Source: Allomesorhizobium camelthorni
Lineage (GTDB): Bacteria > Pseudomonadota > Alphaproteobacteria > Rhizobiales > Rhizobiaceae
Assembly: GCF_011045125.1 (NCBI RefSeq)
Contig: NZ_JAAKZF010000055.1
Span: forward strand, 1 to 34,027
Direction: 5' to 3'
Length of the DNA: 34,027 bases
Shown here: positions 15,002 to 22,449 of the stretch, one piece after another
Position numbering within the stretch: the first letter of the stretch is position 1
Layout: the number at the start of each line of letters is the position of its first letter
The notes under the pieces: generated by a model
What the model was told of the DNA's origin: nothing
The model's input: only the letters and a program-made list of their open reading frames with translations
The model's database searches: none
Program-made: the position numbers and the translations under genes

Positions 15002-15805
15002 CTACCTAGACGGATCAGTTAGTTGTTCTTCGGAGTTTGCATCAACGGGCTGCTTGACTGGCATCGCGTCGTTGTTCGACACGTTGGCTGCTCTGGCTGG
15101 CAGCATCGATACTATCGAGTCCTTGAACGCTAGAGCCACCAGTCCGAGCAAAATAGGCGCTAGCACAGAAAGCATCACGGTGTTTCTGGTCTGAGCATTC
15201 CGTAAGTCGTGGATGCGACCGTCGATCTTTCGGTTTTCCTCTTCCAGCTTCTTCACGCCCTCCTTAAACCTTTGATCAAGTGCGTACAGTGTGTCATTTC
15301 CTCCTGTAAGGCTGCTGATCAAGGTTGGAGGTATCGTCGTTGCACCAGGCGCGGTCTTTCGCTTCTCCGAGGGGTGGTCGAGATCAGCGTACCAAATCAG
15401 GAAAAGCGGTAGACCGCGCTGCAGATGCACCGGAGCGGGCCCAGCATTGAATACCGCGAAAACAAGTGGCCCTTCCCAGCCAGGGTCTACGTGAAAGCCG
15501 GAAACATTGATTAAGCCCTTCATCTTGAACGTAGCTTTCATGGAAATGAAGGCCATTGCAGTCGGAGGGACTTTGACGGTCTCTTCAGTGAGCAGGAACG
15601 CAAACTGACCCGGGGGGATTTGAAATGCCTGTTCGTGCTGCAGCTGCTGTTTCGTAGTGGTATAGATGTCGGTGAGATTGGGCGTGACATACGCCTCCCG
15701 TCCAACCGTCAACTCGATGGAATTGCAGTCAACCTTGGGTGCTTCCGCACCGGCTACCAGTTCACCGACGCGGCTTTCGAGTGTCTGGCTGCTCCAAAAT
15801 GCCAT
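15002..15805 (-). CDS. Membrane-anchored dCTP deaminase/dUTPase-fold protein, probably inactive
   Basis: A 267-residue protein. Residues ~30-170 follow the dCTP deaminase fold: IPPGQFAFLLTEETVKVP, then NVSGFHVDPGWEGPLVFAVF and LQRGLPLFLIWYADL. Aligned by eye to E. coli Dcd, the RSSLAR segment reads MKATFK and the catalytic Glu of VLEFYNSG is Ala (VFAVFNAG), so deaminase chemistry looks lost. The tail adds a coiled-coil (FKEGVKKLEEENRKIDGRI) and a TM helix (VLAPILLGLVALAF) with a short outer end. The ATG at 15805 is preferred to an upstream TTG at 15838 that overlaps the preceding gene. It follows the MazG-like gene by 4 bases. A nucleotide-sensing or membrane-tethering role is possible but unproven. 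Confidence 0.75.
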   Translation of the reverse strand: MAFWSSQTLESRVGELVAGAEAPKVDCNSIELTVGREAYVTPNLTDIYTTTKQQLQHEQAFQIPPGQFAFLLTEETVKVPPTAMAFISMKATFKMKGLINVSGFHVDPGWEGPLVFAVFNAGPAPVHLQRGLPLFLIWYADLDHPSEKRKTAPGATTIPPTLISSLTGGNDTLYALDQRFKEGVKKLEEENRKIDGRIHDLRNAQTRNTVMLSVLAPILLGLVALAFKDSIVSMLPARAANVSNNDAMPVKQPVDANSEEQLTDPSR

Positions 15806-15809
15806 GGCG

Positions 15810-16313
15810 TCAATCCGCAATGTAGAATTGCCGGACAACCAGTTCCTTACGGCGCTCAGCGATGGCCTGGTTGAGGTCGAGCCCGCGCTCCATTGCCTGG
15901 CGTAAAGTCCAGCTCAAGACGTCGGCATTTGCGAGCCGGGCGATCGGCAGAAAGTCTTCCAAGTGGTCGATTTTCTCGCAGGCGTCGGCGAACCGGCCAG
16001 CCGCGTCGGCCAGCGAACGAAGTGGATCGACCTGGTCATTGTGGTCCGGCGAACATCTCTCGATATCCTCTTGAATGCGCTGATGTAGAGCATTTGCCAC
16101 GCTCAAACACACCAAGGTCATGTCAACCAGTGTTCGATCCGCGGATTTCGGCTCGGAATTGCCGCGCGCTAGTCGACCAACATATTTGGCAAAGTGGAGA
16201 CCATAGTGCTTGAGCCTATCTGGCTTGGGCAGGCAGATAACATCAGAATGGTTCCGTTGATCATGGCGGAACTGCGCCTGCTGCATCCCCAAAAAATCGT
16301 ATGGCTGGCTCAT
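15810..16313 (-). CDS. All-helical protein, possibly MazG-like
   Basis: A 167-residue protein, mostly alpha-helical. The N-terminal helix block is RLKHYGLHFAKYVGRLARG, followed by RTLVDMTLVCLSVANAL. The C-terminal block NADVLSWTLRQAMERGLDLN then AIAERRKELVVRQF has the rhythm of MazG-type NTP pyrophosphatases, but the acidic EExxE metal site is not evident. I do not recognise a named family with certainty. Two in-frame ATGs exist (16328 and 16313). The GGAGATGGAAG upstream suits 16313 better because AAGGAG abuts the first. It is the first gene of a minus-strand pair with the deaminase-like protein, so the two probably work together. Confidence 0.6.
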   Translation of the reverse strand: MSQPYDFLGMQQAQFRHDQRNHSDVICLPKPDRLKHYGLHFAKYVGRLARGNSEPKSADRTLVDMTLVCLSVANALHQRIQEDIERCSPDHNDQVDPLRSLADAAGRFADACEKIDHLEDFLPIARLANADVLSWTLRQAMERGLDLNQAIAERRKELVVRQFYIAD

Positions 16314-16541
16314 TCGACTTACTTCCATCTCCTTCCGCGGGATCCCACATCTTGGTTTATGGTCACATAACCTAGTTGGCGATCCTCAGAGCAGAGTTCA
16401 ACGACGCGAACCTACATGCCTGGCTTAGGTCTGAGCAATGCGCGAAGTCAATTCTCCCGACAGGATTGCACAGAAAAGCGCCGGTCACCCGATATTCCCG
16501 ACCTCTCTGCGTATTTTTGCAGATGGGCAAAAGCCAGGCCC

Positions 16542-16581
16542 TTGACTCTGCGTTGTGTAAGATTATCTTACCATATGTAAG
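16542..16581 (+). promoter_or_regulatory. Promoter with overlapping palindromic operator for the XRE-ImmA operon
   Basis: TTGACT (16542-16547) and TATCTT (16564-16569) are separated by 16 bases and form a good sigma-70-type promoter. The -10 lies inside GTAAGAT-T-ATCTTAC (16557-16571), a perfect 7-bp palindrome. A further GTAAG half-site follows at 16577-16581, spaced as CTTAC-CATAT-GTAAG. Three regularly spaced half-sites over the -10 are what an autoregulatory XRE repressor would use, and one is encoded 320 bases downstream. GGAGG follows at 16586. Confidence 0.7.
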
Positions 16582-16595
16582 AAACGGAGGAAGAG

Positions 16596-16904
16596 ATGGA
16601 CCCGACCCATGTTCAACAGCATCTGATGGACGTTTTGACGACGATCCAGGCTATTAGCCAGGAAGCCTGCCCGACGCTCGATCCGACCGTCCGGCCGGCG
16701 GAGGAGTTGCCGAAGTTCAACAGTAAGGTTTGGCCGGTCGCAGCCGGTATGCTCGGCGCCGCGCTCGGCAAGGAGATCCCGCCGGAGGTAAACATCTTCG
16801 TTGACGATACCACAAAGCAGGCATTTACGATCGCTCAGACCGTTGCGCTGGTCTGCACGCTGATTAAGCAGCTCGATGCTCAGACGGCGGTGGCAGCGGC
16901 ATGA
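16596..16904 (+). CDS. Small hypothetical protein, first gene of the nucleotide-metabolism operon
   Basis: A 102-residue protein with a strong GGAGG 5 bases before its ATG. It reads MDPTHVQQHLMDVLTTIQAI at the start. It has an Ala/Gly-rich hydrophobic segment (WPVAAGMLGAALG, residues ~46-58) and a second hydrophobic helix (AFTIAQTVALVCTLIKQL). I recognise no family. The promoter/operator lies directly upstream, and its stop overlaps the XRE ATG (ATGA), so the two are coupled. Such a small leading gene could be a membrane-associated sensor or toxin-like partner. This is speculation. Confidence 0.7.
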   Translation: MDPTHVQQHLMDVLTTIQAISQEACPTLDPTVRPAEELPKFNSKVWPVAAGMLGAALGKEIPPEVNIFVDDTTKQAFTIAQTVALVCTLIKQLDAQTAVAAA

Positions 16905-17263
16905 CCGACAAACCGACAGAACGACGCGCGCAGTTGGCCGAGCGCCTGAAGGAAGCGCGCAAGCTCGCTGGGCTCTCGCAGGGCCAGGTCGCGAAGCTGC
17001 TGGGGCTGCATCGCCCCTCCGTGTCGGAAATTGAGGCCGGCAACCGGCGCGTATCGGCCGAAGAGCTGTCGCAATTGGCCGAGCTCTATGACGTGAGTGC
17101 CGCCTGGCTGATGGGCGAGGTCCCCGACACGGTGGATGCAGCCGACCCGAGATTGCAACTCGCGGCGCGCGAGCTGACTAAATTGAAGCCTGATGATCTT
17201 GAGCGTCTGCTAAAGCTGATTGCGGCGATGCGTGACGACACGTCTGACCCGAAGGAACAGTAA
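16901..17263 (+). CDS. XRE-family transcriptional regulator
   Basis: A 120-residue protein. Residues ~10-70 are a standard Cro/C1 helix-turn-helix: LAERLKEARKLAGLSQGQVA then RPSVSEIEAGNRRVSAEEL. A helical C-terminus (LQLAARELTKLKPDDLERLLKLI) resembles the dimerisation tail of phage-type repressors. Its start overlaps the preceding stop, and the ImmA/IrrE gene follows after 4 bases. XRE-ImmA pairs typically form a repressor and the protease that inactivates it upon a signal. The palindromic operator at 16557-16581 is the likely target. Confidence 0.9.
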   Translation: MTDKPTERRAQLAERLKEARKLAGLSQGQVAKLLGLHRPSVSEIEAGNRRVSAEELSQLAELYDVSAAWLMGEVPDTVDAADPRLQLAARELTKLKPDDLERLLKLIAAMRDDTSDPKEQ

Positions 17264-17267
17264 GTCC

Positions 17268-18155
17268 ATGAAGCTCAGGAGCGAAAAGACGATGCCGGAT
17301 CGCAATGCTTTGGCAACCCAGGCCATGACGGCGTCGATTGCCGCTCGCACCAAAGCCGGACTGGACCTTTTCAATCCGATCTGCATCTTCGCACTCTGCA
17401 AGACGCACAAGGTCCAGGTGCGTTTCAACAATATCAACATGGAAGGCATGTATCAGCGGGGTACGCCTTCACGGATACATCTCTCGGCTCGTCGCCCCCT
17501 CCCGCGGCGGGCCTTCAATTGCGCCCACGAGCTCGGTCACCACGTCTTCGGGCATGGTTCGTCGATCGATGAATTGCGCGAAGACGCCAAGGAAAATCCT
17601 TGGGAGGATCCGAAGGAATTTCTGGCAGATAATTTTGCCGGTTTTGTCCTGATGCCGACTCTCGGGATGCGACAGGCTTTCGCAAAGCGCGGCTGGAAGC
17701 CGGATTCGGCGACACCCGTCCAGATCTTCCAGATCGCCTGCGAATTCGGGGTCGGATACACGACGCTGATCACCCATCTTTCGCAGTCCTTGAACATGCT
17801 GTCGCGCCCGCGGGCGACCGTCCTGAAGAAGCACAAGCCTGCGGCGATCCGGGCGGTTCTACTCGGGTCATTGTCCCCCGAGCCTCTCGTAATCGTCGAC
17901 AATGCCTGGAGCACCTCGGTCGTCGATGCCGAAGTGGGCATGAGCGTTCTTCTACCCGCCGATTGCGAACCAGATAACGAAGCAATCACCGTCGTCAAAA
18001 ATCTGCCCGAAGGTCGCCTTTTCGAGGCGCGTCATCCTGGCATCGTCAGGGTCATCCAGCCGAATACCGGCTGGGCGGTCTTCGTGCGGATTGCCCGGAA
18101 GCAATATGTCGGGTTGGCCGAGTTCCGTCATCTCGAGGAGGATACCGATGAGTAA
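17268..18155 (+). CDS. ImmA/IrrE-family metallopeptidase
   Basis: A 295-residue protein with the zinc motif HELGHH at residues 87-92 inside RRAFNCAHELGHHVFGHG. A second helix, KEFLADNFAGFVLMP, provides the third ligand region, the standard arrangement of ImmA/IrrE proteases. The C-terminal ~130 residues form a further domain with beta-strand character (PLVIVDNAWSTSVVDAEVG, FEARHPGIVRVIQPN). That is longer than phage ImmA and resembles sensor-bearing IrrE relatives. The ATG at 17268 follows AAGGAAC. The expected target is the adjacent XRE repressor: a damage or infection signal would lead to cleavage and derepress the operon. The following gene starts inside its last codons. Confidence 0.9.
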   Translation: MKLRSEKTMPDRNALATQAMTASIAARTKAGLDLFNPICIFALCKTHKVQVRFNNINMEGMYQRGTPSRIHLSARRPLPRRAFNCAHELGHHVFGHGSSIDELREDAKENPWEDPKEFLADNFAGFVLMPTLGMRQAFAKRGWKPDSATPVQIFQIACEFGVGYTTLITHLSQSLNMLSRPRATVLKKHKPAAIRAVLLGSLSPEPLVIVDNAWSTSVVDAEVGMSVLLPADCEPDNEAITVVKNLPEGRLFEARHPGIVRVIQPNTGWAVFVRIARKQYVGLAEFRHLEEDTDE

Positions 18156-18981
18156 GTCGAACAGCATCGCAATGGAGCCGTTCATCGTCAACGAGACCAG
18201 CGTTTCGCGTGCCTATGCGAGGGTTCTGCTTCGTATCGCCCAGGGACGGGGCAAGGAAGTCAGCCCGCTTGTCTTGTCGGTTTCCGAATTCGAGGAGGAA
18301 GACGACAAGCTGCGAAAATCGCTCGACACCTTGTTGCGGAGCAAGGGGAAGTGCTTCGTGGAGGACGTCGCTTACACGATCTTCCCCGAACGCCTATGGC
18401 AGATGGCGCAGGGTGATCGGGCCAAGCTTTTCAGTTTCTACAAGATGGCCTTTCCGGCCTATCAGGTGATGAACCGCACCGCGAACGGTCGAGGTCTGTA
18501 TTTCGAGCGGATGGTGATGTATGGGCGCGGTCCCTGCGACGGCAATCAGCTAGAATATATGCTCGCGCAGTATGAGCGGCGCGGTGGAGTTCGCGACTCT
18601 ATGATGCAGGTCACAACGTTTGACCCGGAGCGTGATCACACGCCAAGCGCCCAGTTAGGCTTCCCGTGCCTCCAGCATGTCACGTTCGTTCCGACGAAGA
18701 GCGGCCTAGTGCTCAATGCCTTCTATGCAACCCAGCAGATCTTCGACAAAGCATATGGCAATTACCTTGGGCTCAAACAGCTCGGCGAGTTCATGGGCCA
18801 TGAGCTGAAAATCCCGCTTGTTCGTCTCAACGTCACGGTCGGGGTAGCGAAGCTCGAGCGAATCTCCAAGACGGACATCGGGTTGATACCCGTCATCGCG
18901 GCTGCTGAGGCCGCAATCAGCAAACCACAGGAATTGGGCACTGTAGGGCAAAATCTGCATCCTGCCCCAGCAGAGAATTGA
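18148..18981 (+). CDS. Thymidylate-synthase-like protein
   Basis: A 277-residue protein with a divergent thymidylate synthase layout. Residues ~134-174 read NQLEYMLAQYERRGGVRDSM, then TTFDPERDHTP and GFPCLQHVTF. These parallel the TS pattern DQL-NP-SRR-WNP-LPPCH and place Cys174 at the catalytic cysteine. Next, LNAFYATQQIFDKAYGNYLG aligns with the TS segment LYQRSxDxxLGxPFN (D200, N205 region). The RS of the phosphate-binding RSxD is not conserved, so substrate or activity may differ. Phage TS relatives hydroxymethylate dUMP or dCMP to make modified bases. Here it is followed by HMUDK_hel and MazG proteins. GAGGAG lies 7 bases before the ATG, which overlaps the ImmA stop by 8 bases. Confidence 0.68.
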   Translation: MSKSNSIAMEPFIVNETSVSRAYARVLLRIAQGRGKEVSPLVLSVSEFEEEDDKLRKSLDTLLRSKGKCFVEDVAYTIFPERLWQMAQGDRAKLFSFYKMAFPAYQVMNRTANGRGLYFERMVMYGRGPCDGNQLEYMLAQYERRGGVRDSMMQVTTFDPERDHTPSAQLGFPCLQHVTFVPTKSGLVLNAFYATQQIFDKAYGNYLGLKQLGEFMGHELKIPLVRLNVTVGVAKLERISKTDIGLIPVIAAAEAAISKPQELGTVGQNLHPAPAEN

Positions 18982-18985
18982 AAAC

Positions 18986-20179
18986 GTGAAAAGTGACGCC
19001 AGAATGCCAAGAAACCGCCGTCTAACGCCGTCTCGCTCCAAGGCGAACGAAGAGGTGGGGCAGCTGCCACTCAATATCGACGGTGCTTGCACGAACCTGC
19101 TGTGGACGACTGCCCTTGGCGAAGAAGACCGTCGATCGGCACCGACCATCATCGTCCAGCGTCTCAGCCCGCTCAAGGTAACGGCCGCCTATGAGAGCTA
19201 CTGGCGGTTTGCGGCGGAACGCCAGCATATCTTTTTCAAGCGCGCAAAACGCACGCCGCAGCCCTGGACGCGCAATTCGGTACTATCGACCTATAAGTTC
19301 ACCAATGCCTATCGTGCGTCGGACCGCGTCAGTCAGTACTTGATCCGCAACGTCATTTATCGCGACGACTTACCAAGCTCGAACGCTGAGTTGTTCTTCC
19401 GGATCATCCTATTCAAGCTCTTCAACAAGATCGAAACATGGAGACTGCTTGAGGCCGAGCTGGGGTCGGTGCTCTATCTTGACTATAATTTCGAACGCTA
19501 TTGCGATGTTCTCCGGCGCGCCATGCAGCGTGGGGAAACGATTTACTCGGCCGCATACATCATGCCACCGGGAAGTTCTGCCTTCGGCTTTCCATCTAAG
19601 CATCAGAACCATCTCCGGTTGCTGGAAAAGATGATGAAGGACCAACTTCCCGAAAAATTGGGGGAAACAAGTTCGATGCAGTCTGCCTTCGAGCTTTTCC
19701 GGGACTACCCGACGATAGGCGATTTCCTCGCTTATCAGTTCACGACGGACATCAACTACAGCACGATCACGAACTTCTCGGAGATGGATTTCGTAGTTCC
19801 CGGTCCAGGTGCCCGCGACGGCCTCCGCAAATGCTTCGTCGACTTCGGCGGGTTGAGTGAGCCGGAGCTTATTAGATTCGTCGCCGACAAGCAGGAACAA
19901 GAGTTCGAGCGACTAGGTATCAACTTCCCCTCGCTTTGGGGGCGCCGTTTGCAGCTTATCGACTGCCAGAATCTGTTTTGTGAAATCGACAAATTCTCGC
20001 GCGTCGCTCATCCGGAAATTGCCGGAAGGACCGGGCGCACGCGCATCAAGCAGAAATTTAGCCAGACCATTGGGCCAATCGAGTTCTTTTACCCACCGAA
20101 ATGGGGTCTCAACGAACGAATCCAGGCAGGGGCTTTCCCCAACGAGGCCTCGGATGACCCTCTCGAGCCCAACCGATGA
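18986..20179 (+). CDS. HMUDK_hel-type protein (nucleotide kinase / base-hypermodification family)
   Basis: A 397-residue protein I place in the helical family associated with 5-hydroxymethyl-dU DNA kinases and thymine hypermodification enzymes (HMUDK_hel). Supporting segments are YWRFAAERQHIFFKR, STYKFTNAYRASDRVSQYLI, SAFGFPSKHQNHLRLLEKM, and FLAYQFTTDINYSTITNFSE followed by DFVVPGPGARDGLRKCF. No P-loop is visible, so this is the standalone helical form rather than a kinase fusion. In phages such proteins build modified thymines on DNA. The start is a GTG with a weak ribosome site, 4 bases after the TS-like gene, and an ATG at 19004 is an alternative. The family call is from memory and needs a profile search. 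Confidence 0.7.
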   Translation: MKSDARMPRNRRLTPSRSKANEEVGQLPLNIDGACTNLLWTTALGEEDRRSAPTIIVQRLSPLKVTAAYESYWRFAAERQHIFFKRAKRTPQPWTRNSVLSTYKFTNAYRASDRVSQYLIRNVIYRDDLPSSNAELFFRIILFKLFNKIETWRLLEAELGSVLYLDYNFERYCDVLRRAMQRGETIYSAAYIMPPGSSAFGFPSKHQNHLRLLEKMMKDQLPEKLGETSSMQSAFELFRDYPTIGDFLAYQFTTDINYSTITNFSEMDFVVPGPGARDGLRKCFVDFGGLSEPELIRFVADKQEQEFERLGINFPSLWGRRLQLIDCQNLFCEIDKFSRVAHPEIAGRTGRTRIKQKFSQTIGPIEFFYPPKWGLNERIQAGAFPNEASDDPLEPNR

Positions 20180-20234
20180 TCTGACGGAAAAAAATCGGCC
20201 GCCGTGCCAACGATTAACAAAGCAGGAGCGAAGA

Positions 20235-21239
20235 ATGGACTTTAGAGCCTATCAGGTTGAAGCGCTTCGCACTGACGTTTCGGCTGCTGCTGGAAAAAAC
20301 GGCACTGACGCCTTGATCGTGTCGATGCTCGGGTTGGGCGGGGAGGCTGGCCAGCTTCTAAGCGAATACAAGAAGCACCTGCGCGACGGAGAGGCACATA
20401 AGCTATTCAAGAACCGGGTTTGCGAAGAATTGGGCGATCTGTTGTGGTATCTTGCCAATGTCGCGAGCAAATTTGATCTCGATCTTGATGATGTCGCCAG
20501 GTTCAATCTCGCCAAGGTTCAAGAGCGCTGGGATGCAGCGAATAATCGCAAGCAAGCGTTCGATAGTGCCTGCATCGAGGCTGAGCGGCTTCCTCGGCAA
20601 ATGGATGTCCTGTTCACAGAAATACTGATCGACGGACGTCCGATGGTGGAAATATCGGTTAACGGCGAGCGAATCGGCTCGCCGCTTGGCGACAATGCCT
20701 ATGATCCCGATGGGTATCGATTTCACGACGTATTCCACTTGTCGTATGCAGCCGTTCTCGGCTGGTCACCGAATCTGCGGGCTTTTCTGAGGCGCAAACG
20801 AAAGAGCCAACCACTGCTTGACGAGGTTGAGGATGGAGGACGTGCGCGAATCTTGGAGGAGGCGGTTGTGGCTCTGACTTTTGATTATGCACGCGACCAT
20901 AGTTTTCTAGCCGGCATCGATCAGGTTGACTATGGCCTTTTGAAAACGATTAGGAGCATGGTCGGTCATCTTGAGGTCGGGCGGTGCTCTCTCGCTGACT
21001 GGGAGGCTGCGATCTTCAAGGGGTTTGAGATTTGGAGGCAGATGATCGCAAATCGCGGTGGCCTGGTTCGCATCGATCTTGACGGGGGTTTAATCGTTTA
21101 CGAGGCACCTGACGATGCCGCAGGCGCGGAGAAGTATCATAAAGTTCCTAGTTCAGGTGGCAATGGCGCTGGCGATTGCTTTTCCGCCGTCGTGGCTGAG
21201 GCTTACCAACCAGCTGCTCACGCCAAGGCTGTCGGATAG
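20235..21239 (+). CDS. MazG-type NTP pyrophosphohydrolase with MazG_C domain
   Basis: A 334-residue protein. Residues 1-100 carry the MazG metal site: LGLGGEAGQLLSEYKK (E37, E44), then VCEELGDLLWYLANVASKF (E64, E65, D68). The second domain (residues ~120-250) contains YDPDGYRFHDVFHLSYAAVL, GWSPNLRAFLRRKRKS and EVEDGGRARILEEAVVAL. This is the pattern of the helical domain found C-terminal to MazG in base-modification gene clusters (MazG_C). The enzyme should hydrolyse a (possibly modified) NTP or dNTP to the monophosphate. The ATG at 20235 is chosen because AGGAG lies 8 bases upstream. The far C-terminus is weakly conserved and overlaps the opposite-strand AcpS gene by 87 bases. It is the last gene of the operon. 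Confidence 0.85.
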   Translation: MDFRAYQVEALRTDVSAAAGKNGTDALIVSMLGLGGEAGQLLSEYKKHLRDGEAHKLFKNRVCEELGDLLWYLANVASKFDLDLDDVARFNLAKVQERWDAANNRKQAFDSACIEAERLPRQMDVLFTEILIDGRPMVEISVNGERIGSPLGDNAYDPDGYRFHDVFHLSYAAVLGWSPNLRAFLRRKRKSQPLLDEVEDGGRARILEEAVVALTFDYARDHSFLAGIDQVDYGLLKTIRSMVGHLEVGRCSLADWEAAIFKGFEIWRQMIANRGGLVRIDLDGGLIVYEAPDDAAGAEKYHKVPSSGGNGAGDCFSAVVAEAYQPAAHAKAVG

Positions 21240-21527
21240 TTCGCGTGCTGCGCCGTGAAGCACCACAAAGGGCGATCCAGACTCATGGTTAAAAACCTCG
21301 ACGTCTCGAAATGAAAATCCATTTCCAAAACCTCTTCCGAGCGCCTTAAGGACGGCCTCTTTCGCGGCAAATCGCGCTGCGATGCGCTCTGGGTTGGCCG
21401 CGATTTCGGCCAGACGCTGACGTTCGATGTCTGTAAAGGATCGATTGAGAAAGTCATCTGACAGTTTCAGCAAAGCTGTAACCTCTCCAACATCGACGAG
21501 GTCAACTCCATGTCCTAGAACCGACAA
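21153..21527 (-). CDS. acpS: Holo-[acyl-carrier-protein] synthase (AcpS-type phosphopantetheinyl transferase)
   Basis: A 124-residue protein of normal AcpS length with every family signature: GHGVDLVDVGEV at the N-terminus (magnesium Asp), DIERQRLAEI, RFAAKEAVLKALGRGFGNG in the centre and WLVSLSHDGGKAIASAIAT at the end. AcpS transfers 4'-phosphopantetheine from CoA to carrier proteins. Chromosomes already encode one with lipid genes, so a copy inside defence cargo with no carrier protein nearby is odd. It starts at a TTG with GGAG 6 bases upstream and converges on the MazG gene with an 87-base overlap. It could be a housekeeping duplicate, or it may modify something in the neighbouring system. 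Confidence 0.88.
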   Translation of the reverse strand: MSVLGHGVDLVDVGEVTALLKLSDDFLNRSFTDIERQRLAEIAANPERIAARFAAKEAVLKALGRGFGNGFSFRDVEVFNHESGSPFVVLHGAARELSDSLGVSSWLVSLSHDGGKAIASAIAT

Positions 21528-21825
21528 AATGATCTCCGTGGTACAATCTGCGCGGTCCCCCTAAAGCCCTACGCTCAGGATAGGCCGCTCAATTGCGCTC
21601 CGATCATGTGTTCATCAAAGCGCTGTTTAGCTGTCGCCCGACATCGTAGCACGAGCAGGAGGTGATCCCACTGTTCTGGAGGCAATCAAATATGTCAATA
21701 CCGATGCTCGCGTTCGGTGCAGAGGATCACGATAGAAGTCGAGTGGGCCGCCAGCCCTCCATTAATATTTGTGGTAATAGACTTCAAAACGGTTAAGTTG
21801 CCCATGTTATCAGATCGGGTGATTA

Positions 21826-22449
21826 GTGCGCTTCAGGTTACTCATATCGTTGCTGATTTTCGTCGGCTCATACTTTCCGTTGAGCCTAATCCTGCTTGCT
21901 CAGGACTATCGGTATGAATGGCTCGCAGCTTCCGTCTGTGTTCCGTTTTCTGACGGATGCGTCATGCCGTTTAGGAATGCGGGTTTTTCAATCACACTTT
22001 TTGCTCTTTGTCTGGGATGCTTCCTGCTCTCCATCGCTGCCATCGCAACGGTACAACCCAAGACATCGATCGACATAATCGAATCGAAGTACGTTCCTGC
22101 CGAGCTTATGAGTTACACGCTTCCGTATGTCGTCTCCTTTATGAGCCTCGAGTACCAAGAGACCGGCAAATTTGTCGGCCTCATAATATTCCTGGGATGG
22201 ATGTTTCTGATCACCTACCGTTCAGGCCAGTTGATTCTAAACCCGCTTCTCATCGTCTTCGGTTGGCGGCTTTACGAAGTGAAGTACTCATTCCCCGCAG
22301 ACAATGCCGAACGGATAGGAAGGGTTCTTTCGAAGGTGCCAATCGAACCGAACCATCGCTATCGGCAATCTACGATTGAAGAGATTATGGTCGTCAAGGC
22401 GAACCATGACCAGGTGGGAGAGCACGATGCCGATCTTGGCCGATCTTAG
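21826..22449 (+). CDS. kwaA: Kiwa defence protein KwaA, membrane component
   Basis: A 207-residue membrane protein with about four hydrophobic segments: residues 5-25, ~53-76, ~97-108 with YTLPYVVSFMSLEY, and ~116-147. Between segments 2 and 3 is KYVPAELMSYTLPYVVSF, which I associate with KwaA. The partner directly downstream is a DUF4868 (KwaB) protein whose start lies inside the end of this gene, the defining pair of the Kiwa anti-phage system. KwaA is the membrane sensor that detects phage attachment or injection and recruits KwaB. The start is a GTG, the first available after an in-frame stop, with a weak ribosome site. The ~300 bases upstream (21528-21825) contain no convincing gene and should hold the promoter. 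Confidence 0.82.
   Translation: MRFRLLISLLIFVGSYFPLSLILLAQDYRYEWLAASVCVPFSDGCVMPFRNAGFSITLFALCLGCFLLSIAAIATVQPKTSIDIIESKYVPAELMSYTLPYVVSFMSLEYQETGKFVGLIIFLGWMFLITYRSGQLILNPLLIVFGWRLYEVKYSFPADNAERIGRVLSKVPIEPNHRYRQSTIEEIMVVKANHDQVGEHDADLGRS

Noticed and set aside
15209-15905. Plus-strand frames opposite the deaminase-like gene
   Set aside because: They mirror the minus-strand coding region, which has clear family motifs; the plus frames have none.
16376-16657. 93-codon plus-strand frame upstream of the XRE operon
   Set aside because: It runs through the promoter, operator and start of the real 16596 gene in another frame and has no ribosome site; treated as chance.
19980-20234. Upstream extension of the MazG frame
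   Set aside because: It overlaps the end of the HMUDK_hel-type gene and lacks MazG features; the ATG at 20235 with AGGAG fits the domain start.
21692-21796. 34-codon frame with GGAGG upstream in the kwaA leader
   Set aside because: The ribosome site is good, but the peptide (MSIPMLAFGAEDHDRSR...) resembles nothing and lies in a probable promoter region; no support for calling a gene.
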